This document shows, in pieces, positions 17,412 to 25,498 of a stretch of DNA of 64,000 bases. Below the pieces are notes generated by a model. That model was not told the origin of the DNA, searched no databases, and saw only the letters and a list, made by a program, of their open reading frames with translations. The translations under genes and the position numbers were made by a program. Each line of letters opens with the position of its first letter. Position 1 is the first letter of the stretch. This stretch comes from Alsobacter metallidurans (GTDB lineage Bacteria > Pseudomonadota > Alphaproteobacteria > Rhizobiales > Beijerinckiaceae), in NCBI RefSeq assembly GCF_014636935.1, contig NZ_BMES01000001.1:1307782-1371781 (forward strand), in the 5' to 3' direction.

Positions 17412-17915
17412 ATGGTCGAGACGTCTCTGGAGACGCTCAAGTCGCTTTGGGAAGATCTGCACACGCGATTAAAGGCCCAAAGTGCGGATTATCGCACATT
17501 GCTGGCTCTCGAGGCGGCAATGCGCAGCATGGAAGCTGCTGATCCCCAGGCTGTTCATGCCGCTGGGGTGTCCCCCCGCGGCTCGGCGCTCGACCTGGCC
17601 GTGCGGGTGACCCAGGCCGAGGCTGCCCAACGGGTCCTCGAGGCGCGTGGCGAGCCCATGCCCATCGATGAGTTGATTCGGCTCGTGCCGGCCTTTGGCG
17701 GCCGGCCCGGCACCCGGGCATCGCTGTCGTCGAGCCTGTCGCAGGCGCCGCAATTCGTGAGCATCCGCCACGCCAACCGCTGGTGCTGGTGGCTGACCGA
17801 ACGGACTGTTGGCGAACCCGTCGAGGAGCCTGCCCGGCCGGGCCGGGCTCCGTCCCGGTCGAATCGCTGGCGCCAGATTGCCCGCGCGCCACGCAAGCGC
17901 GCGCAGAAGGTCTAG
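17412..17915 (+). CDS. Small basic protein with a HARE-HTH-like winged helix, function unknown
   Basis: A 167-residue protein. The first 60 residues look helical. Residues about 75-135 (AAQRVLEARGEPMPIDELI, then SSSLSQAPQFVSIRHANRWCWW) resemble the HARE-HTH/ASXL winged helix, a putative DNA-binding fold. The tail is rich in Arg and Pro and ends KRAQKV. The ATG at 17412 has AAGGGG six bases upstream, so it is preferred to an in-frame ATG at 17406 that has no spacing and to a GTG at 17343. The stop overlaps the convergent glycosyltransferase stop. A regulator or nucleoid-associated role is inferred only from the fold guess and the basic tail. Confidence 0.6.
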   Translation: MVETSLETLKSLWEDLHTRLKAQSADYRTLLALEAAMRSMEAADPQAVHAAGVSPRGSALDLAVRVTQAEAAQRVLEARGEPMPIDELIRLVPAFGGRPGTRASLSSSLSQAPQFVSIRHANRWCWWLTERTVGEPVEEPARPGRAPSRSNRWRQIARAPRKRAQKV

Positions 17916-19147
17916 TCCATCGGGATGAGCGGCGCGCCGCCATGCAGGAGGGCCATTTGGCGGGGCAAGCACACGCTCTCGAGGTCAAACCGTTCAACGA
18001 CGGTGCGTCTCGCCGAATCACGCAGCGCGAGGAACCGCTCTGGCGCGGCCGAAGCCTCCACGACGGTTTCCACCAGCGCATCCTGGTCGAAGAACGGCAC
18101 AAGCAATCCGTTGTCGCCGTGGCTGATGACCTCCTCGACGGGCGGCGTCGCGGAGCCCACGAGCAAGCAACCGGAGGCCATGGCCTCCAAGGCAGACCAC
18201 GACAGCACGAACGGGTAGGTCAGGTAAACGTGGGCCCGCGAGTGGCGCAGAAGGGCCAGGTAGATATCGTAGGGCAACTGGCCGACGAAATGGACGCGCG
18301 ACAGGTCGAGATCGCCGCGAACTTCGTCAAAGAATATGCCACGCCAGGTCTTTCCCTCCGGTGGCTTCGCGCCGTAGGACACGCCGTCCCCGCCGACGAT
18401 CACGACCCTCGCCCGGGGCCTTGCAGAAAGGATGCGGGGCAAGGCGCGCATGAAAATGTGGTAGCCGCGGTAAGGCTCCAGGTTTCGAGCAACGTAGGTG
18501 ATCACTTCCTCGCCAGGCTCGATCGTGATGCCCCCGAAAGACCAGGGCTGCGCGGGACCAGGCCGAATCGCTTTGGTGTCGATGCCGTCGTGCACCGCTT
18601 GGATCATAGGCCGGTAGAGGGCGGGATAACGGCTCCGCTGCCATTCGGTGGGCGAAACAGCCGCGTCCGAATCGTTGAGCGCGAGCAGGGTGGCGGCGTT
18701 CCAGGCCGACAGCCGCACGTGATCCAACGGGCTCGGGCGAGAAAACTCCGGATCGAAGCCTACATCCGCCCCGGTGCCGTAGAAAAACTCGCAGTACGAG
18801 ATAATGCGGGCCCGCGGGAAAATCGTGCGCAGCGGTGTGTTCTCGCCCCAGCCTGGATGAACCAGGATAACGGCCGGGTCAGCGCCGGCCTTTTCGCGCA
18901 ATTGCAGGGCGGCCCTGGCGACCGCCTCGGCCCGGCGCATTTCGCCCTCGAACCGGCGCGCGAACGGATGAACGTCCTTGGCCGGCGCGGCCGCGCTCAG
19001 CTCATAGCGCGCCACCGAAACGCCGGGCAGCCCCGGCGATGCCTTCGCCCCGATGGCGAACAGGCGCGCGCCTCCGTCCTGCTGCAGGCGCCGCACGATG
19101 TGGCGGTACTGCCCGGGGAAGTTGTTGTGCACGAAGAGGACGTCCAT
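17912..19147 (-). CDS. Family 4 glycosyltransferase
   Basis: A 411-residue GT-B glycosyltransferase. The N-terminal domain begins VLFVHNNFPGQYRHI, the start of the GT4 N-terminal module, and the C-terminal domain has VITYVARNLEPYRGYHIF. The E-x7-E-like region SALEAMASGCLLVGS followed by EEVI (about 350-372) binds the nucleotide-sugar donor. Members transfer a sugar from UDP-, GDP- or ADP-linked donors with retention, in the cytoplasm or at the inner membrane. It is transcribed alone on the minus strand and its stop overlaps that of the small basic protein gene by four bases. It probably completes the set of three glycosyltransferases for the surface polysaccharide. Confidence 0.88.
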   Translation of the reverse strand: MDVLFVHNNFPGQYRHIVRRLQQDGGARLFAIGAKASPGLPGVSVARYELSAAAPAKDVHPFARRFEGEMRRAEAVARAALQLREKAGADPAVILVHPGWGENTPLRTIFPRARIISYCEFFYGTGADVGFDPEFSRPSPLDHVRLSAWNAATLLALNDSDAAVSPTEWQRSRYPALYRPMIQAVHDGIDTKAIRPGPAQPWSFGGITIEPGEEVITYVARNLEPYRGYHIFMRALPRILSARPRARVVIVGGDGVSYGAKPPEGKTWRGIFFDEVRGDLDLSRVHFVGQLPYDIYLALLRHSRAHVYLTYPFVLSWSALEAMASGCLLVGSATPPVEEVISHGDNGLLVPFFDQDALVETVVEASAAPERFLALRDSARRTVVERFDLESVCLPRQMALLHGGAPLIPMD

Positions 19148-19712
19148 GCCCGGCCTTCACGTTTGAACTGGGGAGTCGCCAGACTGAACGCCACCCCACG
19201 ATTCGTATGTTGAACGATCGCAGCTGTGAATGAGGAGTATATCTTTTGTGCAGCCTGCTAATTCGGTCGACTTGCGCCAGGGACTCAGCGCCCCTTGTAT
19301 GGGCATAGGGGGGGCCTAATGCCAAAGAACCAGAACTTGCTTAAGCTGACTGTCCTAGAGCGGAGCCAACGCCACGATGGCTGCGCGGCGATCCATATTG
19401 CGCTGGGCGGCCTGGAGGTTGTGGAGCCGGCTCAGTTTACGGCCGCTCTTGAGCCAAACGAAGCGTTGGACGCGATGAACGCCATCTTGGCCTGCGTGCG
19501 GGAAAGCCTGCCTGAGTTGTTTGACGCCGAGCCGGATGTCGACCATGGCCTCGTTCAATGCGCGCGAGGATCTGACTGCCGGCCTTGACGGGGCGCGCTG
19601 GTCCGAAGCTCTGCGAATTGACGCACGCTTGCGCTCGCGTCATTCCCAATCATGAGCTGCGCCATGCTGATTCGCGCGAAGCTCGGTCAAGGTCGGTCTG
19701 GAGGCGCCGTGC
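19148..19712. other. 565-bp region between the polysaccharide and motility loci
   Basis: Contains one weak open frame (see 19319-19588) and otherwise nothing I can name. It includes the promoter of the family 4 glycosyltransferase on the minus strand and of fliG on the plus strand. A run of seven G residues sits at 19308-19314. Confidence 0.45.
19319..19588 (+). CDS. Possible small hypothetical protein
   Basis: An 89-residue frame starting MPKNQNLLKLTVLER, preceded by a G-rich run with a short gap to the ATG. The central part (ALEPNEALDAMNAILACVRESLPELFDAEPD) would form an amphipathic helical pair, and codon choice is moderately GC-biased at third positions. I recognise no family, and the ending (GSDCRP) looks untidy. 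It may be a real accessory gene ahead of fliG or only a chance frame. Confidence 0.3.
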   Translation: MPKNQNLLKLTVLERSQRHDGCAAIHIALGGLEVVEPAQFTAALEPNEALDAMNAILACVRESLPELFDAEPDVDHGLVQCARGSDCRP

Positions 19713-20735
19713 ATGGCTCAGGCTGAGATGAAATCGCTGGGCGACCTGCGTGGTCTGGACCGCGCCGCCATCCTGCTTCTGGTGCTTGGCGAGGAGCACG
19801 GCCAAGCGCTTTGGGAATCGCTGGACGACGACGAACTCCGTAAGGTGTCGCTGGCGATGTCGACGCTTGGCACCGTTCCGGCGTCGCTGGTCGAACAGGT
19901 GCTGGCCGAGCTCGCAGGACAAACAAACCGCCTGACCGTTGTTGGCGATTACGAACGCACCCACGATCTCCTCTCCAAGCTGCTGCCCAAGGATCGGGTC
20001 GGGCCAATCATGGAGGAGATCCGCGGGCCCGCTGGCCGGACGATTTGGCAGCGTCTTTCCAATGTGCAGGATCACCTGCTCGCCAACTACCTGAAGACCG
20101 AGCACCCGCAAACGGTCGCGTTGATCCTCTCGCGGATCAAAGCCGAGCATTCGGCGAAGGTTCTCTCGATGCTGCCGGAGGACTTCGCCACGGACGTCAT
20201 GCTGCGCATCCTCCAACTCGACACCGTGTCCAAGGATACGCTCGACCAGGTGGAAGACAGCCTGCGAACCAATTTCATCGCCAATTTGTCGCAGACCACT
20301 CGCCGCGACGCGCACGATCTTCTCGCCGAAATCTTCAATTCGTTCGATCGCTCCAACGAATCGAAGTTCATGGAGGCGCTGGAACGCAGCGCCTACAAGT
20401 CGGCCGAGAAGATCCGGGCCCTGATGTTCACCTTCGAGGACATCACGAAGCTGGACCCGAACTCCGCGCAAACGCTTGTGCGGTCGATCGACAAGGCCGA
20501 TCTTGCCAAGGCGCTCAAAGGCGCGAGCGATGCGACGAAGACGTTCTTCACCTCCAAGATGACGGCGCGCGCCGCCACGATGTTCACGGACGAGATGTCG
20601 AGCCTTGGCCCGATCCGCTTGAAGGAAGTCGACGAGGCGCAGCAGAAGATCATCATGACGGCCAAGAACCTCGCCGATAAGGGCGAAATCATTATCGCCA
20701 AGTCCGGCAACGAGGAAGACGTGGTTCTGGAGTAG
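19713..20735 (+). CDS. fliG: Flagellar motor switch protein FliG
   Basis: A 340-residue FliG of normal length. The N-terminal domain begins DRAAILLLVLGEEHG, the middle domain has the diagnostic EHPQTVALILS, and the C-terminal torque-generating domain (about 230-335) carries the charged FTFEDITKLDP and RSIDKADLAKAL segments with the helix that contacts MotA. FliG sits in the cytoplasmic C-ring, links FliF to FliM/FliN and generates torque. No other C-ring or stator gene is in the window. Instead three signalling-type genes follow on the same strand, 112 bp on. A second fliG elsewhere in the genome cannot be ruled out. Confidence 0.95.
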   Translation: MAQAEMKSLGDLRGLDRAAILLLVLGEEHGQALWESLDDDELRKVSLAMSTLGTVPASLVEQVLAELAGQTNRLTVVGDYERTHDLLSKLLPKDRVGPIMEEIRGPAGRTIWQRLSNVQDHLLANYLKTEHPQTVALILSRIKAEHSAKVLSMLPEDFATDVMLRILQLDTVSKDTLDQVEDSLRTNFIANLSQTTRRDAHDLLAEIFNSFDRSNESKFMEALERSAYKSAEKIRALMFTFEDITKLDPNSAQTLVRSIDKADLAKALKGASDATKTFFTSKMTARAATMFTDEMSSLGPIRLKEVDEAQQKIIMTAKNLADKGEIIIAKSGNEEDVVLE

Positions 20736-20847
20736 ACCCTGCTCCCTGGCGGAACCCTGCATCGATGGGTTTCGCAACTGATAATTGCAGGAAATATTAA
20801 CGCAGCTGGAAGTAGAGTCCGCGTGGCTGAAACCGCGATCGGGCTCC

Positions 20848-21393
20848 ATGTTCCGCGTCGAATACTCCCGCCTCAGATTTCTGGTTGTCGATGACAACAC
20901 CTATATGCGGCGCATCCTGAAGACGCTTCTTCATGGATTCGGCGCGCGGGAAGTCTTTGAGGCCGAAGACGGCGCGTCGGCGCTCGACGCCTTTGCGTCG
21001 CACTACCCCGACATTGTGTTCACCGACTGGGAGATGCCGCTCATCAACGGCATCGACATGACAAAGCTGATGCGCTGCTCGGACAACAGCGTGAACCCTT
21101 TCGTGCCAATCATCATGGTGTCGGTGCATTCCGAGCGGCACCGGGTGATCGAAGCCCGTGACGCCGGCGTCACCGAGTTCCTGGTCAAGCCGCTTTCCGC
21201 CACGGCGCTCCATCAGCGCATACTCGGCGTCGTCGCCCACCCGAGACCCTTTATCAAAACCTCATCCTTCTTCGGCCCGGACCGGCGCCGAACCAAGGTC
21301 GGAGAGTATTCCGGACCCGAGCGCCGCAAGGGTGAGGAAGAGAGCCAGGTCATCGCGCCAAAGCCCGTTCTCGTGAGCTATTCCAATGGTTGA
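20848..21393 (+). CDS. CheY-like receiver protein with charged C-terminal tail
   Basis: A 181-residue protein. The receiver spans about 8-130 with the acidic pair Asp15-Asp16, phospho-acceptor Asp60 (FTDWEMP) and switch Lys114 (LVKPLS). About 50 residues follow with FFGPDRRR and SGPERRK motifs, no known output domain. The ATG at 20848 gives the compact receiver start MFRVEYSRLRFLVVDDN; the ribosome site is weak, and an in-frame TTG lies at 20785. It overlaps the next gene by eight bases, so the two are coupled. Its place after fliG suggests a motor or chemotaxis signalling role. The cognate kinase might be the CheA at 25499-27661. Confidence 0.85.
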   Translation: MFRVEYSRLRFLVVDDNTYMRRILKTLLHGFGAREVFEAEDGASALDAFASHYPDIVFTDWEMPLINGIDMTKLMRCSDNSVNPFVPIIMVSVHSERHRVIEARDAGVTEFLVKPLSATALHQRILGVVAHPRPFIKTSSFFGPDRRRTKVGEYSGPERRKGEEESQVIAPKPVLVSYSNG

Positions 21394-22003
21394 GATCTCC
21401 CCCGCCGCGGCGGCTCCCCACCTGGACAAGCAGGAGGAGCACGCCGATCACACCGTGCTCCACCCCAAGCCCCGACTGCGCGAGAAGGCCCTCGTCAAGG
21501 TTGCGCCCGCCGGCATGACGGACGACGCCGACATGATCGCCCGGGCCGAGCGCGCAGTGGAGGCGTTGGAACCCAGCTTCGCCGAATGGATGTCGTCCGC
21601 CGCAACCGGGCTCATGGCGGCGCTCGTCGTGTTCGAGCAGAGCGACATGGGGCCGGCAGCCTTGAACGAGATGCGGCTGGCGGCCCAGAACGTGCGTGGC
21701 CAGGCCAAGCAGTTCCGCTACGGCGTGGTGGCTCAGATCGCGACCGGCCTTTGCGATCACCTGCAGGGCGAGGCGCTGGACGTGCCAGTCATCGTGGTGC
21801 GGCGCTATGTTGAAGCGGCCGCCTCGGTGATCCGCGCGGGGATCAGCGTCCAGTCCAACGAAACCGCGCTGGAGCTTGCCCGGCAATTGCTGGTGCTCTC
21901 GAGCGAGTGCCGCGCCCGCAAGAAGCAATTCGACGAACACATGGCGCAGGACGACGCTTCCGCGGCGCCTGCCCGGTCCCTGGAGGCCCATCGTGAGCTT
22001 TGA
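21386..22003 (+). CDS. Hpt-like helical protein lacking the phospho-histidine
   Basis: A 205-residue protein with a disordered N-terminal 45 residues and a helical C-terminal half. The segment AAQNVRGQAKQF (99-110) and the following VVAQIATGLCDHL align with the histidine phosphotransfer helix AAHDIKGQAATF of alphaproteobacterial Hpt proteins, but the acceptor His is Gln101. The rest of the four-helix bundle pattern is intact. It therefore cannot carry a phosphoryl group at the usual site and may act as a binding or docking partner for the receivers encoded on either side, which overlap it by 8 and 11 bases. The Hpt assignment is by motif only. Confidence 0.65.
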   Translation: MVEISPAAAAPHLDKQEEHADHTVLHPKPRLREKALVKVAPAGMTDDADMIARAERAVEALEPSFAEWMSSAATGLMAALVVFEQSDMGPAALNEMRLAAQNVRGQAKQFRYGVVAQIATGLCDHLQGEALDVPVIVVRRYVEAAASVIRAGISVQSNETALELARQLLVLSSECRARKKQFDEHMAQDDASAAPARSLEAHREL

Positions 22004-22376
22004 CCGCAGCAAGCCTGTTCTCGTGGTGGACGACACCTATGCGATCGTCCGCATCGTTCGCACCCTCCTCAACGCGCAGGGCGTGCTTGACGTGGAAGGG
22101 GCAGGAAGCGGGCCCGAGGCGATCCGCAAGCTGAACCAGAAGGAGTATGGCCTGGTCATCTGCGACTATCACATGACGCCGATGAGCGGGGCCGACCTGA
22201 AGCTGATCATGGACGGCCGCCCTGAATGGGCCGGAATTCCGTTTCTGCTGATGACCGCAAACGACAAGGCGGCGGCCGTTAAGCTCAAGGACAGGCCGAA
22301 TGCTCCGCCGGTGATCGCCAAGCCATTCACCGCCGAGACGTTGCTGAACGCCATGGATCTCGCCGCCGCCGCCTGA
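21993..22376 (+). CDS. Single-domain response regulator (CheY-like)
   Basis: A 127-residue stand-alone receiver: acidic pair Asp13-Asp14, phospho-acceptor Asp58 (VICDYHM), and a switch Lys in VIAKPFT near residue 112. All the residues needed for phosphorylation are present. The start is the GTG at 21993, which has GGAGG six bases upstream; the gene overlaps the Hpt-like gene by 11 bases. It closes the fliG-led group and is followed by a bidirectional hairpin. Its partner kinase is not shown by the sequence; the che operon CheA is the nearest candidate. Confidence 0.86.
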   Translation: MSFDRSKPVLVVDDTYAIVRIVRTLLNAQGVLDVEGAGSGPEAIRKLNQKEYGLVICDYHMTPMSGADLKLIMDGRPEWAGIPFLLMTANDKAAAVKLKDRPNAPPVIAKPFTAETLLNAMDLAAAA

Positions 22377-22400
22377 ACGCCAGGCGCTGCGGACGCTAAA

Positions 22401-22431
22401 AGCGCCGCTGCGGGGTAACCGCGGCGGCGCT
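22401..22431. terminator. Hairpin between convergent receiver genes
   Basis: 13-base arms 22401-22413 and 22419-22431 with one mismatch and a short loop. It is followed by a T-rich stretch on the plus strand and lies between the end of the fliG group and the end of the che operon. Confidence 0.75.
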
Positions 22432-22477
22432 CCTTGTTTCTGGGTTCGTTGGGGCGGCGCAGCGGCGCCTCAGCGCC

Positions 22478-22864
22478 TCAGGCCACCTTGAGCACGGCTT
22501 TCACCCGGGCCTGCAGCGCGTTTGCGTCCACGGGCTTCAGGATGAAGGCGTCGACGTTCAAAGCCTTCGCCTGCCTGACAGTGTCGGAAGACGTCTCGCT
22601 CGTCGCCATGATCACGGGCGTGCCCCGCAGAACCGGGTGCGACCGCACGGCTTTCAGCAGGCCAAGCCCCGAGATGCCCTCCATATGGAGGTCCGTGATG
22701 ATCAGGTCGTAGCGGGTGGTGCTGAGCTTCTTGATCGCCTCTTCGCCGCTTTCGGCGCCGTCGACGGTTTCCATCCCCATCTGGATCAGCGCGAAGCGCA
22801 CGAGGCCGCGCATGCTCTTCTGATCGTCGACGACGAGCACTTTTTTGGATTTCAGGTCAGCCAT
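22478..22864 (-). CDS. cheY: Chemotaxis response regulator CheY
   Basis: A 128-residue receiver with Asp13-Asp14, phospho-acceptor Asp58 (IITDLHM), a conserved Thr in MATSE and the switch Lys in ILKPVD. It is the last gene of the seven-gene che operon and begins three bases after the cheB stop. CheY proteins are phosphorylated by CheA and bind the flagellar switch, or act as a phosphate sink. A second CheY is encoded near the start of the same operon, and Rhizobiales often use one for the motor and one as a sink; which is which cannot be told here. Confidence 0.92.
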   Translation of the reverse strand: MADLKSKKVLVVDDQKSMRGLVRFALIQMGMETVDGAESGEEAIKKLSTTRYDLIITDLHMEGISGLGLLKAVRSHPVLRGTPVIMATSETSSDTVRQAKALNVDAFILKPVDANALQARVKAVLKVA

Positions 22865-22867
22865 GGT

Positions 22868-23980
22868 TCAGGCTCCCGCATGTCGCGACGTCCGGACGCG
22901 GGGCGCGCCGGACAAGATGTGGTCTGCAATGCGATCGAGCGGCAATACCTGGTCCACTGCGCCCATCGCAACGGCCGATTTGGGCATACCGTAGACCACG
23001 CAGGTCGCTTCGTCCTGCGCGATGGTATGCGCGCCGGCGTTGCGCATGGCCAGGAGGCCATCCGCTCCGTCGCGGCCCATTCCGGTGAGCAGAATGCCCG
23101 ACGCAAGCCCGCCCGCCTCCTGCGCGGCCGAGTGGAACATGACGTCGATCGAGGGCTTGTGGCCCGAGACGGGATTTTCGTCCGTCAACTTGGCGAAGTA
23201 GCCGCCGGGTTTTCGAACGATGTGCAGGTGACGCCCGCCGGGCGCGACCCAGATGGTGCGGGGCGTAAGCTTGCCGCCGTCTGTCGCCTCGAACGCCGGC
23301 AGGCCTGTGGTCTGGGCAAGGCGGGTCGCCAGCCGAGGGGTGAAGCTGGCCGGCATGTGCTGCACGACCACGATGGGGCAATTGACGCCGCGAAGGCCCT
23401 CCACGACCTTGCACACGGCCGGCACGCCGCCTGTGGAAGCCCCGATGCAAATGAGGTTGTCGCCATTGAAGCCCGCCGCGCTCGCGGCGGACGCCGCCGC
23501 ATTGGGGCGCGGCGGCAAAATCGGGTTGGCCGGAGGCGCGGCCGCTGGCGCGCGCGCGCGCAGCGAGCTCTGCGCCGCCCGCAGCAAGCCCGCGCCGGTG
23601 TCGCGCAGGAACCGGTCGATCTCGGTCGGGCGTCCATCCGGCTTCTGGATGCAGTCGATGGCTCCGTTTTCCAGCGCCGTGAGCGTCAGGTCCGCGGCGG
23701 AATCCGTGTGGCCCGAAACAACCAGCACCGGGATGGGCCGCTTGGCCATCAACTGCTTGAGAAATTCGATGCCGTTGATACCCGGCAGCTCGATGTCGAG
23801 CGAAACGACGTCGACCTCGAAGCCGGGTTGGCGCAACACGTCCCAAGCTTCCTCGGCGCTTTCAGCCGAACCGGCGAGCACCAGGCCCTCTGTTTCGTCC
23901 ACGATGGCGCTGATCAAGCGGCGGATGGTGCGCGAATCGTCCACCACGAACACGCGATAGGGGCGGGCCGGCCGGATCAT
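22868..23980 (-). CDS. cheB: Chemotaxis protein-glutamate methylesterase CheB
   Basis: A 370-residue CheB with a receiver (phospho-acceptor Asp62 in SLDIELPG, Lys in IQKPDG), a linker rich in Ala and Pro at about 135-172, and a C-terminal esterase. The catalytic triad is Ser182 (GASTGG), His208 (QHMP) and Asp304 (GMGRDG). It removes methyl groups from receptor glutamates and deamidates glutamines, opposing CheR, and is activated by CheA phosphorylation. The start overlaps the cheD stop by one base. The receptor encoded at 29172-31877 ends in a Trp-Glu-Glu-Phe tail that could tether it. Confidence 0.95.
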   Translation of the reverse strand: MIRPARPYRVFVVDDSRTIRRLISAIVDETEGLVLAGSAESAEEAWDVLRQPGFEVDVVSLDIELPGINGIEFLKQLMAKRPIPVLVVSGHTDSAADLTLTALENGAIDCIQKPDGRPTEIDRFLRDTGAGLLRAAQSSLRARAPAAAPPANPILPPRPNAAASAASAAGFNGDNLICIGASTGGVPAVCKVVEGLRGVNCPIVVVQHMPASFTPRLATRLAQTTGLPAFEATDGGKLTPRTIWVAPGGRHLHIVRKPGGYFAKLTDENPVSGHKPSIDVMFHSAAQEAGGLASGILLTGMGRDGADGLLAMRNAGAHTIAQDEATCVVYGMPKSAVAMGAVDQVLPLDRIADHILSGAPRVRTSRHAGA

Positions 23981-24591
23981 CAGAAGAACTCCACGTCGCC
24001 CGCAGGCTGCTGACGCACGAAGCTGCGGCGGTAATTTTCTTCCTGCTGCGTCACCGTCACGGCGCTCGTCTTGTCGAGCTCCTGAACCCAGGCGCGGCCT
24101 GTGGCCGGCTGATAGCGGATACGGCGTGGTGCGGTGCCGCCCACGGACCGGGCCACGATCGGAATGCCTTCGGTTTTCAGGAATTTCTCCACGAAAGCGA
24201 TGTTCTGCTCGCCGATCTTGAGCATGCTGCTTCCGCCCAGCACGCGAGCGCCGCCGAAGATCTTGACCTCAAGGCGACCACGCTGGCCGCCGCGGCGATA
24301 AATGGTGTTAAGCAGCTGCTCCATTGCGTAATCGCCGAACCGCATGCCTTCGTCGCCGCCATGCACGTCATGGCTGTCGCTCGACGGCAGAAGGAAGTGG
24401 TTCACGCCGCCGACGCCCGTGATGGTGTCGCGCGCGCAGGCCGCCACGCACGACCCGAGAAGCGTGACGATGATCTGGTTCTTGTCGTCCGTGACATAGT
24501 GGTCGCCGGGCGCAACCGAGACGATTGTCGCGCCGGTGGAATCCTGGAACGAGCGCCGGGCGGCGGGGGGCGCCTTCGCGGGGAGAGCCAT
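23980..24591 (-). CDS. cheD: Chemoreceptor glutamine deamidase CheD
   Basis: A 203-residue CheD with the catalytic Cys48 in LLGSCVAAC and His65 in GVNHFLLP, 17 residues apart as in known CheD proteins, then KIFGGARVLGG. It converts receptor glutamines to glutamates and can bind CheC- or CheX-type phosphatases. It lies between cheR and cheB with one-base overlaps on both sides (TGATG junctions), so the three are translationally coupled. The tail (about 165-203) is polar and less conserved. ATG at 24591 is the only start that removes a long arginine-rich extension. Confidence 0.93.
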   Translation of the reverse strand: MALPAKAPPAARRSFQDSTGATIVSVAPGDHYVTDDKNQIIVTLLGSCVAACARDTITGVGGVNHFLLPSSDSHDVHGGDEGMRFGDYAMEQLLNTIYRRGGQRGRLEVKIFGGARVLGGSSMLKIGEQNIAFVEKFLKTEGIPIVARSVGGTAPRRIRYQPATGRAWVQELDKTSAVTVTQQEENYRRSFVRQQPAGDVEFF

Positions 24592-25433
24592 CAGCGCCTC
24601 CGATAGATGGTTCGTCCGATCAGCTCGAAAGCCGGATGCGGAGGGGAAAGGGATTCCGAGTGACCGAGATAGAGCCAGCCCCCCGGCCGCAGGAGATCGG
24701 CGGCGCGGTCGACGATGCTCTTTTTGGTGGGCGCGTCGAAGTAGATCATGACGTTTCGGCAGAAGATCACGTCGAAGGGCCCCTTCATCGGCCACTCGAT
24801 CACAAGATTCAGCTGCTTGAACGTCAGGTAGCGCTTCAGCGCGGCTCCGATGCGGACGCTGTCCTGGCCGGCTGGCTCGCACAACAGCAGCGGCTTCAGA
24901 TCGGCGGGCGCCCGCTCGACGACTTCGCGGGCGTACTCGCCGCGCTCGGCCCGATCCAGCACGTCGGTGTCGATGTCGGTCGCGAGGATGCGCATGTCCA
25001 GCGCCTTGGGCGGCTGGGACGCATGCACCATGGCGGCGATGGAGTAGGGCTCTTCACCCGTTGAAGAAGCTGAAGACCAGATACGCACGCGTGAGTTGTG
25101 TTTCAGCGCGCGCGAATAAGTCTCCGGCAGGGCGTCGCTCCGCAGGTGGTCGAGGTGATGCCGCTCGCGGAAAAACGCCGTGTGGTTCGTGGTGAGGACG
25201 TTGAGGAGGCTCGGCAACTCCTTGTGCCCGTCGCCGCTGCGCAGCAGGTCGCAATACTCGGCCACCGAGCGCAACTGCAGGGCGCGCAGCCGGCGCATCA
25301 GCCGCCCACGGATCATGGCCGACTTGTGAGCCCGAATGACGATCCCGGCCTGATCCCGCGCGATGCCGGCAATCAACTCGAAATCCTTGTCCGACAGGGC
25401 GTAGTCGGAATCGTCTGCGGCAAGACCGTGCAC
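24591..25433 (-). CDS. cheR: Chemotaxis protein methyltransferase CheR
   Basis: A 280-residue CheR. The N-terminal helical domain is followed by TTNHTAFFRE near 82-91, a SAM-binding loop SSASSTGEEPYSIA near 121-134, and FCRNVMIYFD near 227, all in family order. It methylates glutamates of chemoreceptors using S-adenosylmethionine. The start is GTG at 25433, with AGAGG eight bases upstream. It lies 65 bp after cheA. The C-terminal Trp-Glu-Glu-Phe of the receptor at 29172-31877 is the type of site CheR docks on. Confidence 0.94.
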   Translation of the reverse strand: MHGLAADDSDYALSDKDFELIAGIARDQAGIVIRAHKSAMIRGRLMRRLRALQLRSVAEYCDLLRSGDGHKELPSLLNVLTTNHTAFFRERHHLDHLRSDALPETYSRALKHNSRVRIWSSASSTGEEPYSIAAMVHASQPPKALDMRILATDIDTDVLDRAERGEYAREVVERAPADLKPLLLCEPAGQDSVRIGAALKRYLTFKQLNLVIEWPMKGPFDVIFCRNVMIYFDAPTKKSIVDRAADLLRPGGWLYLGHSESLSPPHPAFELIGRTIYRRR

Positions 25434-25498
25434 GTCGGCGCCTCTTGCGAAAGGGTCAGAAAAGCGCGGTGTCGCCGCGGCGAAAGGGGAGGGTGGCC

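Noticed and set aside
22401-22431. CRISPR repeat or mobile-element end
   Set aside because: A single hairpin at convergent gene ends with no repeated spacing, no transposase and no cas gene anywhere in the window.
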